29,366 nt of DNA from an uncultured Atopobium sp. Lineage in GTDB: Bacteria > Actinomycetota > Coriobacteriia > Coriobacteriales > Atopobiaceae. Of the stretch, positions 7,565 to 14,329 are shown piece by piece. The first letter of the stretch is position 1; the number at the start of each line of letters is the position of its first letter. Made by a program: the position numbers and the translations under genes. The notes under the pieces were generated by a model that made no database searches, had not been told where the DNA came from, and worked only from the letters and a program-made list of their open reading frames with translations. The stretch lies in contig CALBBS010000193.1 of the NCBI GenBank assembly GCA_937926845.1, positions 1 through 29,366 of the forward strand. Direction: 5' to 3'.

Positions 7565-8323
7565 CTAAGCCTTTTTGTGAGGGCGTGGCTTCTTCTCTTT
7601 TCTAACCACATCTACCTCGATTGGCTTATTAGCCATCTGAGCCTCAGCCTTAAGCTTCTCTTTTTCCATAATGCGCTTGGTAATAAGCTGCTGCTGAGCA
7701 AGCTGCCAAATACCAGAAGTAACGTAGTAGAGAAGAACAGCTGCTGGCACAGTCCAACCAAACCAGAGCATCATGAGGGTCATAATGCCACCCATCATGT
7801 ATTGCTGAGTGCGCTGCTCGCCAGAGCTTGTACGAGCATTTACTGCCATAGAAAGGAAAGTAGTAAGGCCAAATAAAAGAACAAAGATAATGTAAGGGAT
7901 AGCAGCTACAAGGCCATCAACAGCAAAAATGTCAGATGTTGTTCGTGCGATAGAAGGAAGAATGTTGTAGAAACGAGAATCTACTGGAACCATCTTTGCG
8001 ACGGTAAAGAGTGCAATAAAGATAGGGGACTGCAGAAGCAGAGGAAGACAACCACCGAGTGGATTGAAGTTAATCTCTGCGTAAAGCTTACGCATTTCTT
8101 CGTTCTGTCTTACTGGATCATCAGCATAGCGTTCCTGGATTTCTTTGAGCTTTGGCTGAACAACGCTCATACGAGCCATAGAGGCCGTCTGCTTGTTGGT
8201 CATTGGAACCAGGATAATACGGATAATGATGGTAAGCAGGATAACTGCCATACCCCAGTCTCCCGAGAATGATTTAAGTCCCGATAAGACTGTGTAGAGA
8301 AAGTTAACAATCCAATCCCACAT
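7565..8323 (-). CDS. yidC: Membrane protein insertase YidC/Oxa1
   Basis: A 252-residue insertase that places membrane proteins in the lipid bilayer, alone or with SecYEG. About five hydrophobic segments are visible. TM2 (AVILLTIIIRIILVP) carries the conserved arginine of the hydrophilic groove. The cytoplasmic hairpin between TM2 and the next segment contains PKLKEIQERYADD, and NPLGGCLPLLLQSPIFIALF is a family signature. The tail is very basic (RKEKKPRPHKK), as in forms that contact ribosomes. There is no large periplasmic domain and no clear lipobox, in line with the short Gram-positive/actinobacterial type. GGAGG precedes the ATG. It lies 20 bases after yidD in the same operon. Confidence 0.95.
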   Translation of the reverse strand: MWDWIVNFLYTVLSGLKSFSGDWGMAVILLTIIIRIILVPMTNKQTASMARMSVVQPKLKEIQERYADDPVRQNEEMRKLYAEINFNPLGGCLPLLLQSPIFIALFTVAKMVPVDSRFYNILPSIARTTSDIFAVDGLVAAIPYIIFVLLFGLTTFLSMAVNARTSSGEQRTQQYMMGGIMTLMMLWFGWTVPAAVLLYYVTSGIWQLAQQQLITKRIMEKEKLKAEAQMANKPIEVDVVRKEKKPRPHKKA

Positions 8324-8343
8324 ATTTCCTCCGGTGCGTTCCT

Positions 8344-8580
8344 TTACGGAACGGGATCGTATCCTCCCTTATGAAAAGGGTGGCAGCGAGCAATACGCTT
8401 AAGAGCAAGCCAACTTCCCTTTTTAACACCATACTTTTGTATGGCCTGAACTGCATATTCGGAGCAAGTGGGCCGATAAATACAGTGAGGCTTAAAAAGG
8501 GGAGAAATGTTTCTTTGATAGAAACGAATAGCACCTAGGAACAAGTTTGCGAGAAAAGAATCTTGTCTTTTCTCGCTCAT
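8344..8580 (-). CDS. yidD: Membrane protein insertion efficiency factor YidD
   Basis: A 78-residue small protein thought to help YidC at the membrane. The family signature is clear: FYQRNISPLFKPHCIYRPTC (23-42), then SEYAVQAI and a C-terminal CHPFHKGGYDPVP. The start ATG at 8580 overlaps the rnpA stop as ATGA, a classic coupled junction. It lies between rnpA and yidC, its standard position. Confidence 0.95.
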   Translation of the reverse strand: MSEKRQDSFLANLFLGAIRFYQRNISPLFKPHCIYRPTCSEYAVQAIQKYGVKKGSWLALKRIARCHPFHKGGYDPVP

Positions 8581-8900
8581 TTGACCCCTGTCTTTCTTAA
8601 CAAAGCATCCAAAGAAACGCTTATATCAGCAGGATTAGTGCTGTGTGTATCTTTAGTCGCAAAGAGAATAATGCCGTATCCCTCAACAGGTAAACCGCTC
8701 TTTCGAGCTGCTTCGCGCAGAACGCGTTTACACCTGTTTCTAAATACGGCGTTACCTAATCTTTTTGGAGCTACAAAGGCTACCTCGGAAGGATGTGCCT
8801 CAGTGGATGGTGCTACTCGTATACGAAGAACAGAACTTTGAGCCCTCTTCCCCGCAGAGAAGACCCTTTCAAACTCTGAACGAGATTTAATGGTCTTCAC
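8577..8900 (-). CDS. rnpA: Ribonuclease P protein component
   Basis: A 107-residue protein subunit of RNase P, which trims 5' leaders from pre-tRNA together with the catalytic RNA. The signature GNAVFRNRCKRVLREA (49-64) includes the RNR motif, and the N-terminus has the usual SRSEFERVFSAGKR. The start is GTG at 8900, with AGGA just after the rpmH stop serving as ribosome site. The 11-base gap to rpmH and the four-base overlap with yidD indicate one transcript. Confidence 0.95.
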   Translation of the reverse strand: MKTIKSRSEFERVFSAGKRAQSSVLRIRVAPSTEAHPSEVAFVAPKRLGNAVFRNRCKRVLREAARKSGLPVEGYGIILFATKDTHSTNPADISVSLDALLRKTGVK

Positions 8901-8911
8901 AGAAACATTCC

Positions 8912-9046
8912 TTAGACGGTGAGGCGCTTACGGCCCTTAAGGCGGCGGCGAGCGAGAACGGCACGACCATTCTTAGTTGCCATACGTGCACGGAAACCGT
9001 GTGTAGTTGCGCGCTTGCGCTTATTTGGCTGGTAGGTACGCTTCAT
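8912..9046 (-). CDS. rpmH: Ribosomal protein L34
   Basis: A 44-residue, very basic protein of the large ribosomal subunit: starts MKRTYQPNKRKR, has the middle HGFRARMATKNGR and ends RRRLKGRKRLTV. The full reading frame was traced from the ATG at 9046 to TAA at 8912-8914. GGGAGGAAA precedes the start. It is the first gene of the leftward operon and is driven by the near-consensus promoter at 9094-9123. Confidence 0.97.
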   Translation of the reverse strand: MKRTYQPNKRKRATTHGFRARMATKNGRAVLARRRLKGRKRLTV

Positions 9047-9093
9047 AGCTATTTCCTCCCGAACGGGTACAGTATCGATTAAAAAGCCTACAG

Positions 9094-9123
9094 ATTGTAC
9101 TCGCGTTTATGGGTACCTGTCAA
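9094..9123 (-). promoter_or_regulatory. Strong housekeeping promoter of the rpmH operon
   Basis: On the minus strand, TTGACA (9123-9118) and TACAAT (9099-9094) are separated by 18 bases. It lies 48 bases upstream of the rpmH start and is the best promoter match on the origin's left side. Confidence 0.88.
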
Positions 9124-9408
9124 ATTTTCTACGCAAATACCTCAACTTTTTCTCTTTTTTATTCAAAAATCTAGCGAGAAAACCGCACAAATTGAAAATT
9201 TCACTTGTGATAAGTGAAGAAATTTGTTGAAAGGAATATTTCTGTAAGCTGAAATATATCCGTTAAATGCTACTATCATTCAGTACGTCTTTCACAAAGA
9301 TATAAAGTTATCTACAGATGTTTAACACTTGTTGAAAACTTTCATTCATCGTGAAAGAAAACGAAAAGTTTTCTTCATTTGTTTAACAATTGTTGAAAAG
9401 GGGGTGTC
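9124..9408. other. Origin gap A: DnaA-box-like sites, inverted repeats, direct repeats
   Basis: No gene is seen from 9047 to 9408. Beyond the rpmH promoter the gap is AT-rich. It holds a 7-bp inverted repeat TTCACTT/AAGTGAA (9200-9206 and 9212-9218). It also holds box-like 9-mers: CTTTCAACA at 9225-9233 (minus), TTATCTACA at 9308-9316 (plus), and TTTTCAACA at 9330-9338 and 9391-9399 (minus). An 8-bp inverted repeat AAGAAAAC/GTTTTCTT lies at 9355-9375. A possible rightward promoter, CTGAAA (9249-9254), 16 bases, TACTAT (9271-9276), precedes the ATPase gene. The gene-orientation flip here makes it the prime oriC candidate. Confidence 0.75.
9319..9399 (+). repeat. Pair of 20-bp direct repeats upstream of the ATPase/winged-helix gene
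   Basis: TGTTTAACA followed by one variable base and TTGTTGAAAA occurs at 9319-9338 and 9380-9399, 61 bp apart, with one mismatch. Each contains one exact TTTTCAACA on the minus strand. The second copy ends directly at the GGGGG ribosome-site region of the gene starting at 9409. Confidence 0.85.
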
Positions 9409-10275
9409 ATGGCAAGAGATTTTTTTCCTTTTGTTGAGGAAAACACAAACCAGAATGAAAAAGATGCTGGTTCTGATAATTCTCTCAGCGTCCGTTATGC
9501 TGCACGTATTGCAGTGTATGACGATAAAGCCGCAGCACCTCGTGTTGTTCTCGTAGAACCAAAAGATGTTCGATCTTATCTTGATGAAATTGCAGCTACC
9601 GTTAACCAGCTTGCTCACGAGCAGGGAGGAAAAATTCCTTTTATGGTTATGCGTGAGATTGTGGAAAATTTCATTCACGCTCGATTTGTAGCACCTACAA
9701 TTTCAATCATGGATAACGGAAATACCATCAGGTTTTCAGACCAGGGACCTGGTATTAAAGAGAAAAATCGAGCTCTTGAATTTGGTACTTCTTCTGCAAC
9801 AGAAGAGATGAAATCGTTTATTAGAGGCGTTGGTTTTGGCCTTCCTTATGCTCAACAATACATGGTTGAGAAGGGTGGAAGTCTTACCCTCGAAGACAAT
9901 ATCTCTGGCGGAACTATTGTTACCTTGTCAACACGCCACTCTAAAGACGCGCACATTCAGACGCTTCCAACTCAAGAAGAAGCTGAAGAATTACCGGTAA
10001 ATCAGAACCAACAGACAGTTTCACATGCTCCACAAGCAGTATCTCATCAGACAGCTGCACAGCTTCCTAATCTGATACTTACAGATCGAGCAAAACAAGT
10101 TCTTCAATACCTTTCTGAACATGAATGGGTTGGAGCAACAGAGTTAACAAGTACCTATGGACTTTCAACGCCAACGTGGTCAAGAGAATTAAAATCACTG
10201 GTAAACATAGGAATAATCGGAAAAGTTGGGCAGAAATATAAGCTCACTACTATTGGAGAAACTCTCCTTTCATAG
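9409..10275 (+). CDS. GHKL-type ATPase with C-terminal winged helix, next to dnaA (uncharacterised)
   Basis: A 288-residue soluble protein I cannot name. Residues about 75-175 look like a GHKL ATP-binding fold: N box with E83 and N87 in MREIVENFIHA, G1 box SDQGPGI (110-116), and G2 box RGVGFGLP (139-146). There is no dimerisation/phospho-acceptor histidine segment and no membrane helix, so it is not an ordinary sensor kinase. Residues about 180-220 are a Q/A/H-rich linker. Residues 222-288 read as a winged helix (TDRAKQVLQYL ... GATELTSTYGLS ... LVNIGIIGKVGQKYKLT). AAAAGGGGG precedes the ATG. It sits between origin gaps A and B, just before dnaA. It may be an ATP-responsive DNA-binding regulator of origin or dnaA activity. 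Alternatives are an anti-sigma-type ATPase or a relative of AlbA/HATPase/wHTH regulators lacking the AlbA domain. Confidence 0.8.
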   Translation: MARDFFPFVEENTNQNEKDAGSDNSLSVRYAARIAVYDDKAAAPRVVLVEPKDVRSYLDEIAATVNQLAHEQGGKIPFMVMREIVENFIHARFVAPTISIMDNGNTIRFSDQGPGIKEKNRALEFGTSSATEEMKSFIRGVGFGLPYAQQYMVEKGGSLTLEDNISGGTIVTLSTRHSKDAHIQTLPTQEEAEELPVNQNQQTVSHAPQAVSHQTAAQLPNLILTDRAKQVLQYLSEHEWVGATELTSTYGLSTPTWSRELKSLVNIGIIGKVGQKYKLTTIGETLLS

Positions 10276-10278
10276 AGT

Positions 10279-10342
10279 TTCTCAACATTATTCGCTGAAA
10301 GTTATCAACATTCCTCTATACTAGGTGTCCCAATTTTCAACA
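10279..10342 (+). promoter_or_regulatory. Origin gap B: three same-strand DnaA-box-like sites before dnaA
   Basis: TTCTCAACA (10279-10287), TTATCAACA (10302-10310) and TTTTCAACA (10334-10342) all lie on the plus strand in the 83-base gap. The middle one is inside the spacer of the likely dnaA promoter. The last is in the loop of an imperfect hairpin, GTGTCC (10325-10330) with GGACAC (10351-10356), that ends two bases before the start codon. Confidence 0.7.
10295..10322 (+). promoter_or_regulatory. Probable dnaA promoter
   Basis: TATACT at 10317-10322 is a five-of-six -10 element. CTGAAA at 10295-10300, 16 bases upstream, is a weak -35. The spacer contains TTATCAACA, so DnaA binding would block it: an autoregulation layout. 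Confidence 0.6.
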
Positions 10343-10358
10343 TTTTGATTGGACACGT

Positions 10359-11888
10359 ATGGATGCATCAATTGATTCAGACGCAGTAGCTCTGTGGCAA
10401 GACGCAATTGACCTCTTGGTTGAAGAGAATCAGCCAGAGGCTTTTATCGCTATGTTGAGAACCTGTACTCCAATTAAAGTTGAAGATAACGCACTGTGTG
10501 CTGAAACACCAATGCGCTTGGCATATAACCGTATCCTTAAAAATCTTCCGATTGTTGAGAGATGCCTTTCGGCAGCAGCCTTTGAAGACATTATTTTGAG
10601 CCTTACTCTTACAAAGTCTTCTACTCCTGTTACCACTACTTCCACAATGACTCCTCAAGAGTTCAATGTTTGGAAGCAGCAAACTGCTCCTATACAAGCA
10701 GTTGTTCCAGAGCAGATTCAAGATTTTGAATCCCAGGAACAAAGTCTTGAAGAATTAAAACAACAGACCTTAAAGCGCCGTAAGAGTAATCCTCTTTATG
10801 AGGAGACATCTTTTAATTCAAACCTCACGTTTGATCGCTTTGTTGTTGGTGACGAGAATGAGCTTGCACATCAGCATGCATTAAATGTTGCAAACGACGC
10901 AAAAGGTAAGGCAAACCCGCTGTTTATTTATGGTGCAAGTGGTCTTGGAAAAACTCACCTTCTACGCGCGGTTCAAAACTACATTAACTCTGAAGATATT
11001 GAACGCGTTTGTGTTTATAAAGATGCAGATGCTTTTGTTGATGACTACGTAAATGCAGTTCGTAAAAACGCATCAGGAAACGCCGCAACAGAGCTCAGTA
11101 ACAACTACCAAAATATTGATGTCCTTATCATCGATGATGTCCAAAAACTTGCTGGTAAAGCAGGTACTATTAACTTCTTCTTCAATATTTTTAACTCTCT
11201 TATTGATAGAGGTAAGCAGATTATTCTTGCCGCAGATAGAACACCTGCTCAGCTTGGTATGGGATCTGACGGCTTTGATGATCGTATTACTTCTCGTATG
11301 AGTGGTGGCATCGTCATTGGTATTGAGTCTCCAAGCTACGAGATGAAACTCAATCTAATTCACGTCTTCTGCGACCGCGCTTTTAAAGAAAGAAATTCTT
11401 CTCTTTCTGCAGACGATTTGCCAGAGGACATCCGTCGTTACATGGCTGACAAGGCTGGCCAAAGTATTAGAACGCTTGAGGGCTTCTGTAATCGCTGTGT
11501 AACTGGTCAGATTAAAGCAAAAGAATCTGGCACAAATATCAAACAAGAAGAAATCGATAAGATTGCAGACACGCTCTGGCGTCGCGTTTCAAAGACCGTA
11601 AATATCGAGAAGGTCCAAGAAGTCGTAGAAAATATCTATGGCATTAGTCATCGCGATATTGTTGGCAACAAGAGAAATAAAGAGATTGCAGAACCTCGTC
11701 ACGTTGCAATTTATCTTGCTCACGACCTTTGCCAGTACACACTGGTAAATATTGGTAAGCATTTTGGTGGAAGAAAACACGCAACTATTTTGCACAGCAT
11801 TGAGGTAATAGAAGAAAGAATCAAAGAAGATAAAAGTTTCTATGATCAAATTTCTCAACTTAAGAAGACTATTCTTGAACAAAGTTAG
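10359..11888 (+). CDS. dnaA: Chromosomal replication initiator DnaA (divergent)
   Basis: A 509-residue initiator ATPase that binds origin boxes, oligomerises and opens the duplex. Domain I is about 1-85, a variable linker reaches about 150, and the AAA+ domain starts at NLTFDRFVVGDENELA. Walker A is GASGLGKT (192-199), Walker B is DVLIIDDVQKLAGK (254-267), and DRITSRM (308-314) holds the box VII arginine region. Domain IV has PRHVAIYLAHDL and GKHFGGRKHATILHS. The usual box-reading signature GGRDHTTV is GGRKHATI here (K473, A475), and the AAA+ sequence also departs from the common SRFEWGL pattern. No strong ribosome site precedes the ATG at 10359; an imperfect hairpin with a box in its loop does. 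The gene order identifies it firmly despite the divergence. Confidence 0.94.
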   Translation: MDASIDSDAVALWQDAIDLLVEENQPEAFIAMLRTCTPIKVEDNALCAETPMRLAYNRILKNLPIVERCLSAAAFEDIILSLTLTKSSTPVTTTSTMTPQEFNVWKQQTAPIQAVVPEQIQDFESQEQSLEELKQQTLKRRKSNPLYEETSFNSNLTFDRFVVGDENELAHQHALNVANDAKGKANPLFIYGASGLGKTHLLRAVQNYINSEDIERVCVYKDADAFVDDYVNAVRKNASGNAATELSNNYQNIDVLIIDDVQKLAGKAGTINFFFNIFNSLIDRGKQIILAADRTPAQLGMGSDGFDDRITSRMSGGIVIGIESPSYEMKLNLIHVFCDRAFKERNSSLSADDLPEDIRRYMADKAGQSIRTLEGFCNRCVTGQIKAKESGTNIKQEEIDKIADTLWRRVSKTVNIEKVQEVVENIYGISHRDIVGNKRNKEIAEPRHVAIYLAHDLCQYTLVNIGKHFGGRKHATILHSIEVIEERIKEDKSFYDQISQLKKTILEQS

Positions 11889-11970
11889 TGTTTAAAACCT
11901 GTTAGTAAGATGTTAATTGGTGAAGAGAAGTAATGGTTTGTTGTTGAGAGTTTAAGAGGGGGAGTTTTAC

Positions 11971-11999
11971 TTTGTTTATGAATGTCAAAAATAAACAAA
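11971..11999. repeat. 9-bp inverted repeat in the dnaA-dnaN gap
   Basis: TTTGTTTAT (11971-11979) and ATAAACAAA (11991-11999) are perfect complements with an 11-base spacer. All-AT/GT composition and location suggest a protein site or unwinding element rather than a terminator. Confidence 0.6.
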
Positions 12000-12007
12000 C
12001 AAATCTG

Positions 12008-12038
12008 ACCTCTAGAAACATATTTCTACCTCTAGAAA
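12008..12038. repeat. Helically phased TAGAAA / TTTCTA array
   Basis: ACCTCTAGAAA occurs twice, at 12008-12018 and 12028-12038, exactly 20 bp apart. Between them TTTCTA (12023-12028) is the inverted half-site. Starts of TAGAAA, TTTCTA and TAGAAA fall at 12013, 12023 and 12033, exactly one helical turn apart. Confidence 0.7.
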
Positions 12039-12121
12039 TGTAAAGCTTTCTTCTTTTCAACATAGCTTATTATTACTACGATATTTTTATTCTTATCTAA
12101 GAAATAATAGAAAGGGTCGTC

Positions 12122-13222
12122 ATGAAATTTACCGTAAGTCAATCCGCTCTCCAGACGGCACTTGATATTGTTTCTAAAGGCATTGGTTCTAATACAACAC
12201 TTCCTATTCTCTCTGGTATTTACCTCAAAGCATTTAATGGCATGCTTGAGCTACAATCCAGCAACTTAACTATTTCTATTAAGCATCAAATTGCAGCAAA
12301 CGTAGAAGAAGAAGGAGAAACAGTTGTTTCTGGAAAAGTTATCCAGAACATTGTTAAAAATCTTCCTGATGCTGCAATTACTTTTGAAGGTGGAGAACGT
12401 ACGCTTTCTGTAACATGTCAGCGTTCGTCTTTTAGGCTTAATACTCTTTCTGCTCACGACTGGGCACAATTTCCTGAGTTTGATCTTGAGAAAACCTGTG
12501 AGCTCCCAAGTCAACTCCTATCAACTATGGTTGATAAAGTGTATCGCGTAACTTCTAAGGAAGCTTCTCGTCCTATTCTTCAGGGAATTTCTCTCACTGT
12601 TGAGGACAACACTATTCGTCTTGTTGCTACTGACTCATTCCGTCTTGCCGTTTGTGATTCCAACACAGATACTCCAGCAGGTGAGTCTTTTACTGCAATT
12701 ATCTCTGGTGAAGTGTTTCATGACGTTCTTTCCATGCGTAGTATGACTGAGAAGGTTTTGATTGGTACTACGGACAATCAGGTAGTCTTCCAGTTTGGAA
12801 ACACCACTCACATCTCTCGTAAGATTGAAGGTCATTTCCCTGACTATAAGCAGCTACTTCCTACGTCTTGCACTGCGTCAGTTGATATCAACGTTGAAGA
12901 TTTCTCTGCAGCCTTAAAGCGCGTCTCTGTTATTGCACTAGCAAATCCTTCAGTTCGTTTTGATGTTGACGCCGATGGTAAAGAAGTTAAGCTCTCTGCA
13001 TCCTCACCAGATCAGGGTGAATCTTCCGAGCATATTGAAGCTCAGATTGAGGGAGATTCTCTTTCAATTGCTTTGAATTATCACTATGTCTTTGATTGTG
13101 TAAATGCTGCTCCTTCTAAGGATCTTCTGCGCCTTGAGCTTCAAGGTCCTTCTCAGCCAGCTATTTTCAAATCAAACGGCAAGGTTAACTACTTGTATCT
13201 TCTGATGCCTGTTCGCCTCTAA
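12122..13222 (+). CDS. dnaN: DNA polymerase III beta sliding clamp
   Basis: A 366-residue clamp that encircles DNA and tethers the replicative polymerase. The family start MKFTVSQSALQTALDIVSKGI and the segment TTLPILSGIYLKA are clear, with the equivalent repeat in domain 2 (RPILQGISLTVEDNTIRLVATDSFRLAV). The C-terminus ends YLLMPVRL, the conserved tail that forms part of the client-binding pocket. Length is normal for the family. AAAGGG precedes the ATG. It is followed 15 bases later by recF and probably co-transcribed with it. Confidence 0.97.
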   Translation: MKFTVSQSALQTALDIVSKGIGSNTTLPILSGIYLKAFNGMLELQSSNLTISIKHQIAANVEEEGETVVSGKVIQNIVKNLPDAAITFEGGERTLSVTCQRSSFRLNTLSAHDWAQFPEFDLEKTCELPSQLLSTMVDKVYRVTSKEASRPILQGISLTVEDNTIRLVATDSFRLAVCDSNTDTPAGESFTAIISGEVFHDVLSMRSMTEKVLIGTTDNQVVFQFGNTTHISRKIEGHFPDYKQLLPTSCTASVDINVEDFSAALKRVSVIALANPSVRFDVDADGKEVKLSASSPDQGESSEHIEAQIEGDSLSIALNYHYVFDCVNAAPSKDLLRLELQGPSQPAIFKSNGKVNYLYLLMPVRL

Positions 13223-13237
13223 TTTGATAGGGGTTGT

Positions 13238-14329
13238 GTGGGACTTAAAGTTGAACATGTTTCGCTGTATAACTTTCGTTGTTTTTCTTCGAAAGAGATA
13301 GATTTATCTGCACAAACTACTATTTTTGTAGGAAAGAACGCTGCAGGTAAGACAAATACCGTTGAAGCACTACAACTCCTTACTGCTGGATATTCATTTA
13401 GAAATCCCACACCTTCACAACTCCTTCTTACAGGTACTTCTGAGGCAAAGATAGAAATTTCTCTTACAGGAAATGGAAGAAAGCTAGAAAATACCTGCAC
13501 CATTACAGAACGCCGTCGTCAATTTTTAAAGAATGGCAAGAAATGTCAGGCTGCAGATATTTCTGGAACACTGATGTCGGTGCTTTTTAATCCCGATGAC
13601 CTTTCAATGATTAAAGGTGGTGCATCGTATCGCCGAGAAGAATTTGATGACTTTGGCCGCCAGGCAAATAAAAGCTACTTCAAGGTCTTTTCGGCATATA
13701 CCAAGACAGTTGAGCAAAGAAATAAGCTGCTTAAATCTGATTGGCCAGATGAAAACTTGCTTGATGCTTGGGATTTTTCACTTGCAAGAGGAGGGGCTAC
13801 GCTTCTTCATGCACGAATTCATTTGTTTGATCGCCTTGCAAAGAAGACATGTGAGATCTACCAGGAACTCTCTGGTGGAGAACACCTAGAAATGAACTAT
13901 ATTTCTTCAATTGGAGAGGTGTCTCTTGAAGCTTCTAGAGAAGAAATTACTGATCAGTTTTTGAAGGCTTTAAGCAAAACTCGCACGGATGATATTCGTC
14001 GCCAGCAAAGTACAAAAGGACCTCATCGAGACGACGTTGAGTTTTTAATTGAGGGTAAAGACGCTAGAAATTTTGGTTCTCAAGGTCAAATTAGAACTGT
14101 CGTTTTAGCACTTAAGATGGCAGAAGTTCTTCTTTCAGAAGAAATACTTGGCGAGAAACCCTTGCTGCTTTTAGATGATGTCATGAGTGAGCTTGATGAA
14201 GACCGTAGAAAAGCCATCATGGAATTTGCATTCCATGACATTCAAACGGTAATTACCACTACAAACCTTGGGTATTTCTCTGAAGAGGTTTTAGAAAAAG
14301 CGCAGATAGTTAGGTTTAGCGATGAATAA
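13238..14329 (+). CDS. recF: DNA replication and repair protein RecF
   Basis: A 363-residue SMC-like ATPase that helps load RecA at single-strand gaps through RecR. The N-terminus VEHVSLYNFRCFSSKEIDL is typical, Walker A is GKNAAGKT (32-39), and the C-terminal LLLLDDVMSELDEDRR combines Walker B and D-loop. The start is GTG at 13238 with AGGGG upstream. The following DUF721 gene overlaps its stop by eight bases, so the two are translationally coupled. Position between dnaN and gyrB is standard. Confidence 0.96.
   Translation: MGLKVEHVSLYNFRCFSSKEIDLSAQTTIFVGKNAAGKTNTVEALQLLTAGYSFRNPTPSQLLLTGTSEAKIEISLTGNGRKLENTCTITERRRQFLKNGKKCQAADISGTLMSVLFNPDDLSMIKGGASYRREEFDDFGRQANKSYFKVFSAYTKTVEQRNKLLKSDWPDENLLDAWDFSLARGGATLLHARIHLFDRLAKKTCEIYQELSGGEHLEMNYISSIGEVSLEASREEITDQFLKALSKTRTDDIRRQQSTKGPHRDDVEFLIEGKDARNFGSQGQIRTVVLALKMAEVLLSEEILGEKPLLLLDDVMSELDEDRRKAIMEFAFHDIQTVITTTNLGYFSEEVLEKAQIVRFSDE

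Larger units (their letters stand above)
11889..12121. other. Origin gap C (dnaA-dnaN): boxes, GC cluster, phased repeats, AT-rich stretch
   Basis: This 233-base gap shows in order CTCTCAACA at 11942-11950 (minus, one mismatch to the box family), a GAGGGGGAG cluster (about 11956-11964), a 9-bp inverted repeat (11971-11999), phased TAGAAA/TTTCTA half-sites (12013-12038), an exact TTTTCAACA at 12054-12062, and an AT-rich run to the dnaN ribosome site. Box plus GC cluster plus AT-rich DNA resembles the unwinding side of bipartite origins, which is inference. No terminator is seen after dnaA. TTTTCA (12054-12059), 17 bases, TACGAT is only a weak promoter candidate for dnaN. Confidence 0.65.

Noticed and set aside
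9409..10275. Conventional two-component sensor kinase
   Set aside because: There is no phospho-acceptor histidine helix, no sensor or membrane domain, and a winged helix is fused at the C-terminus.
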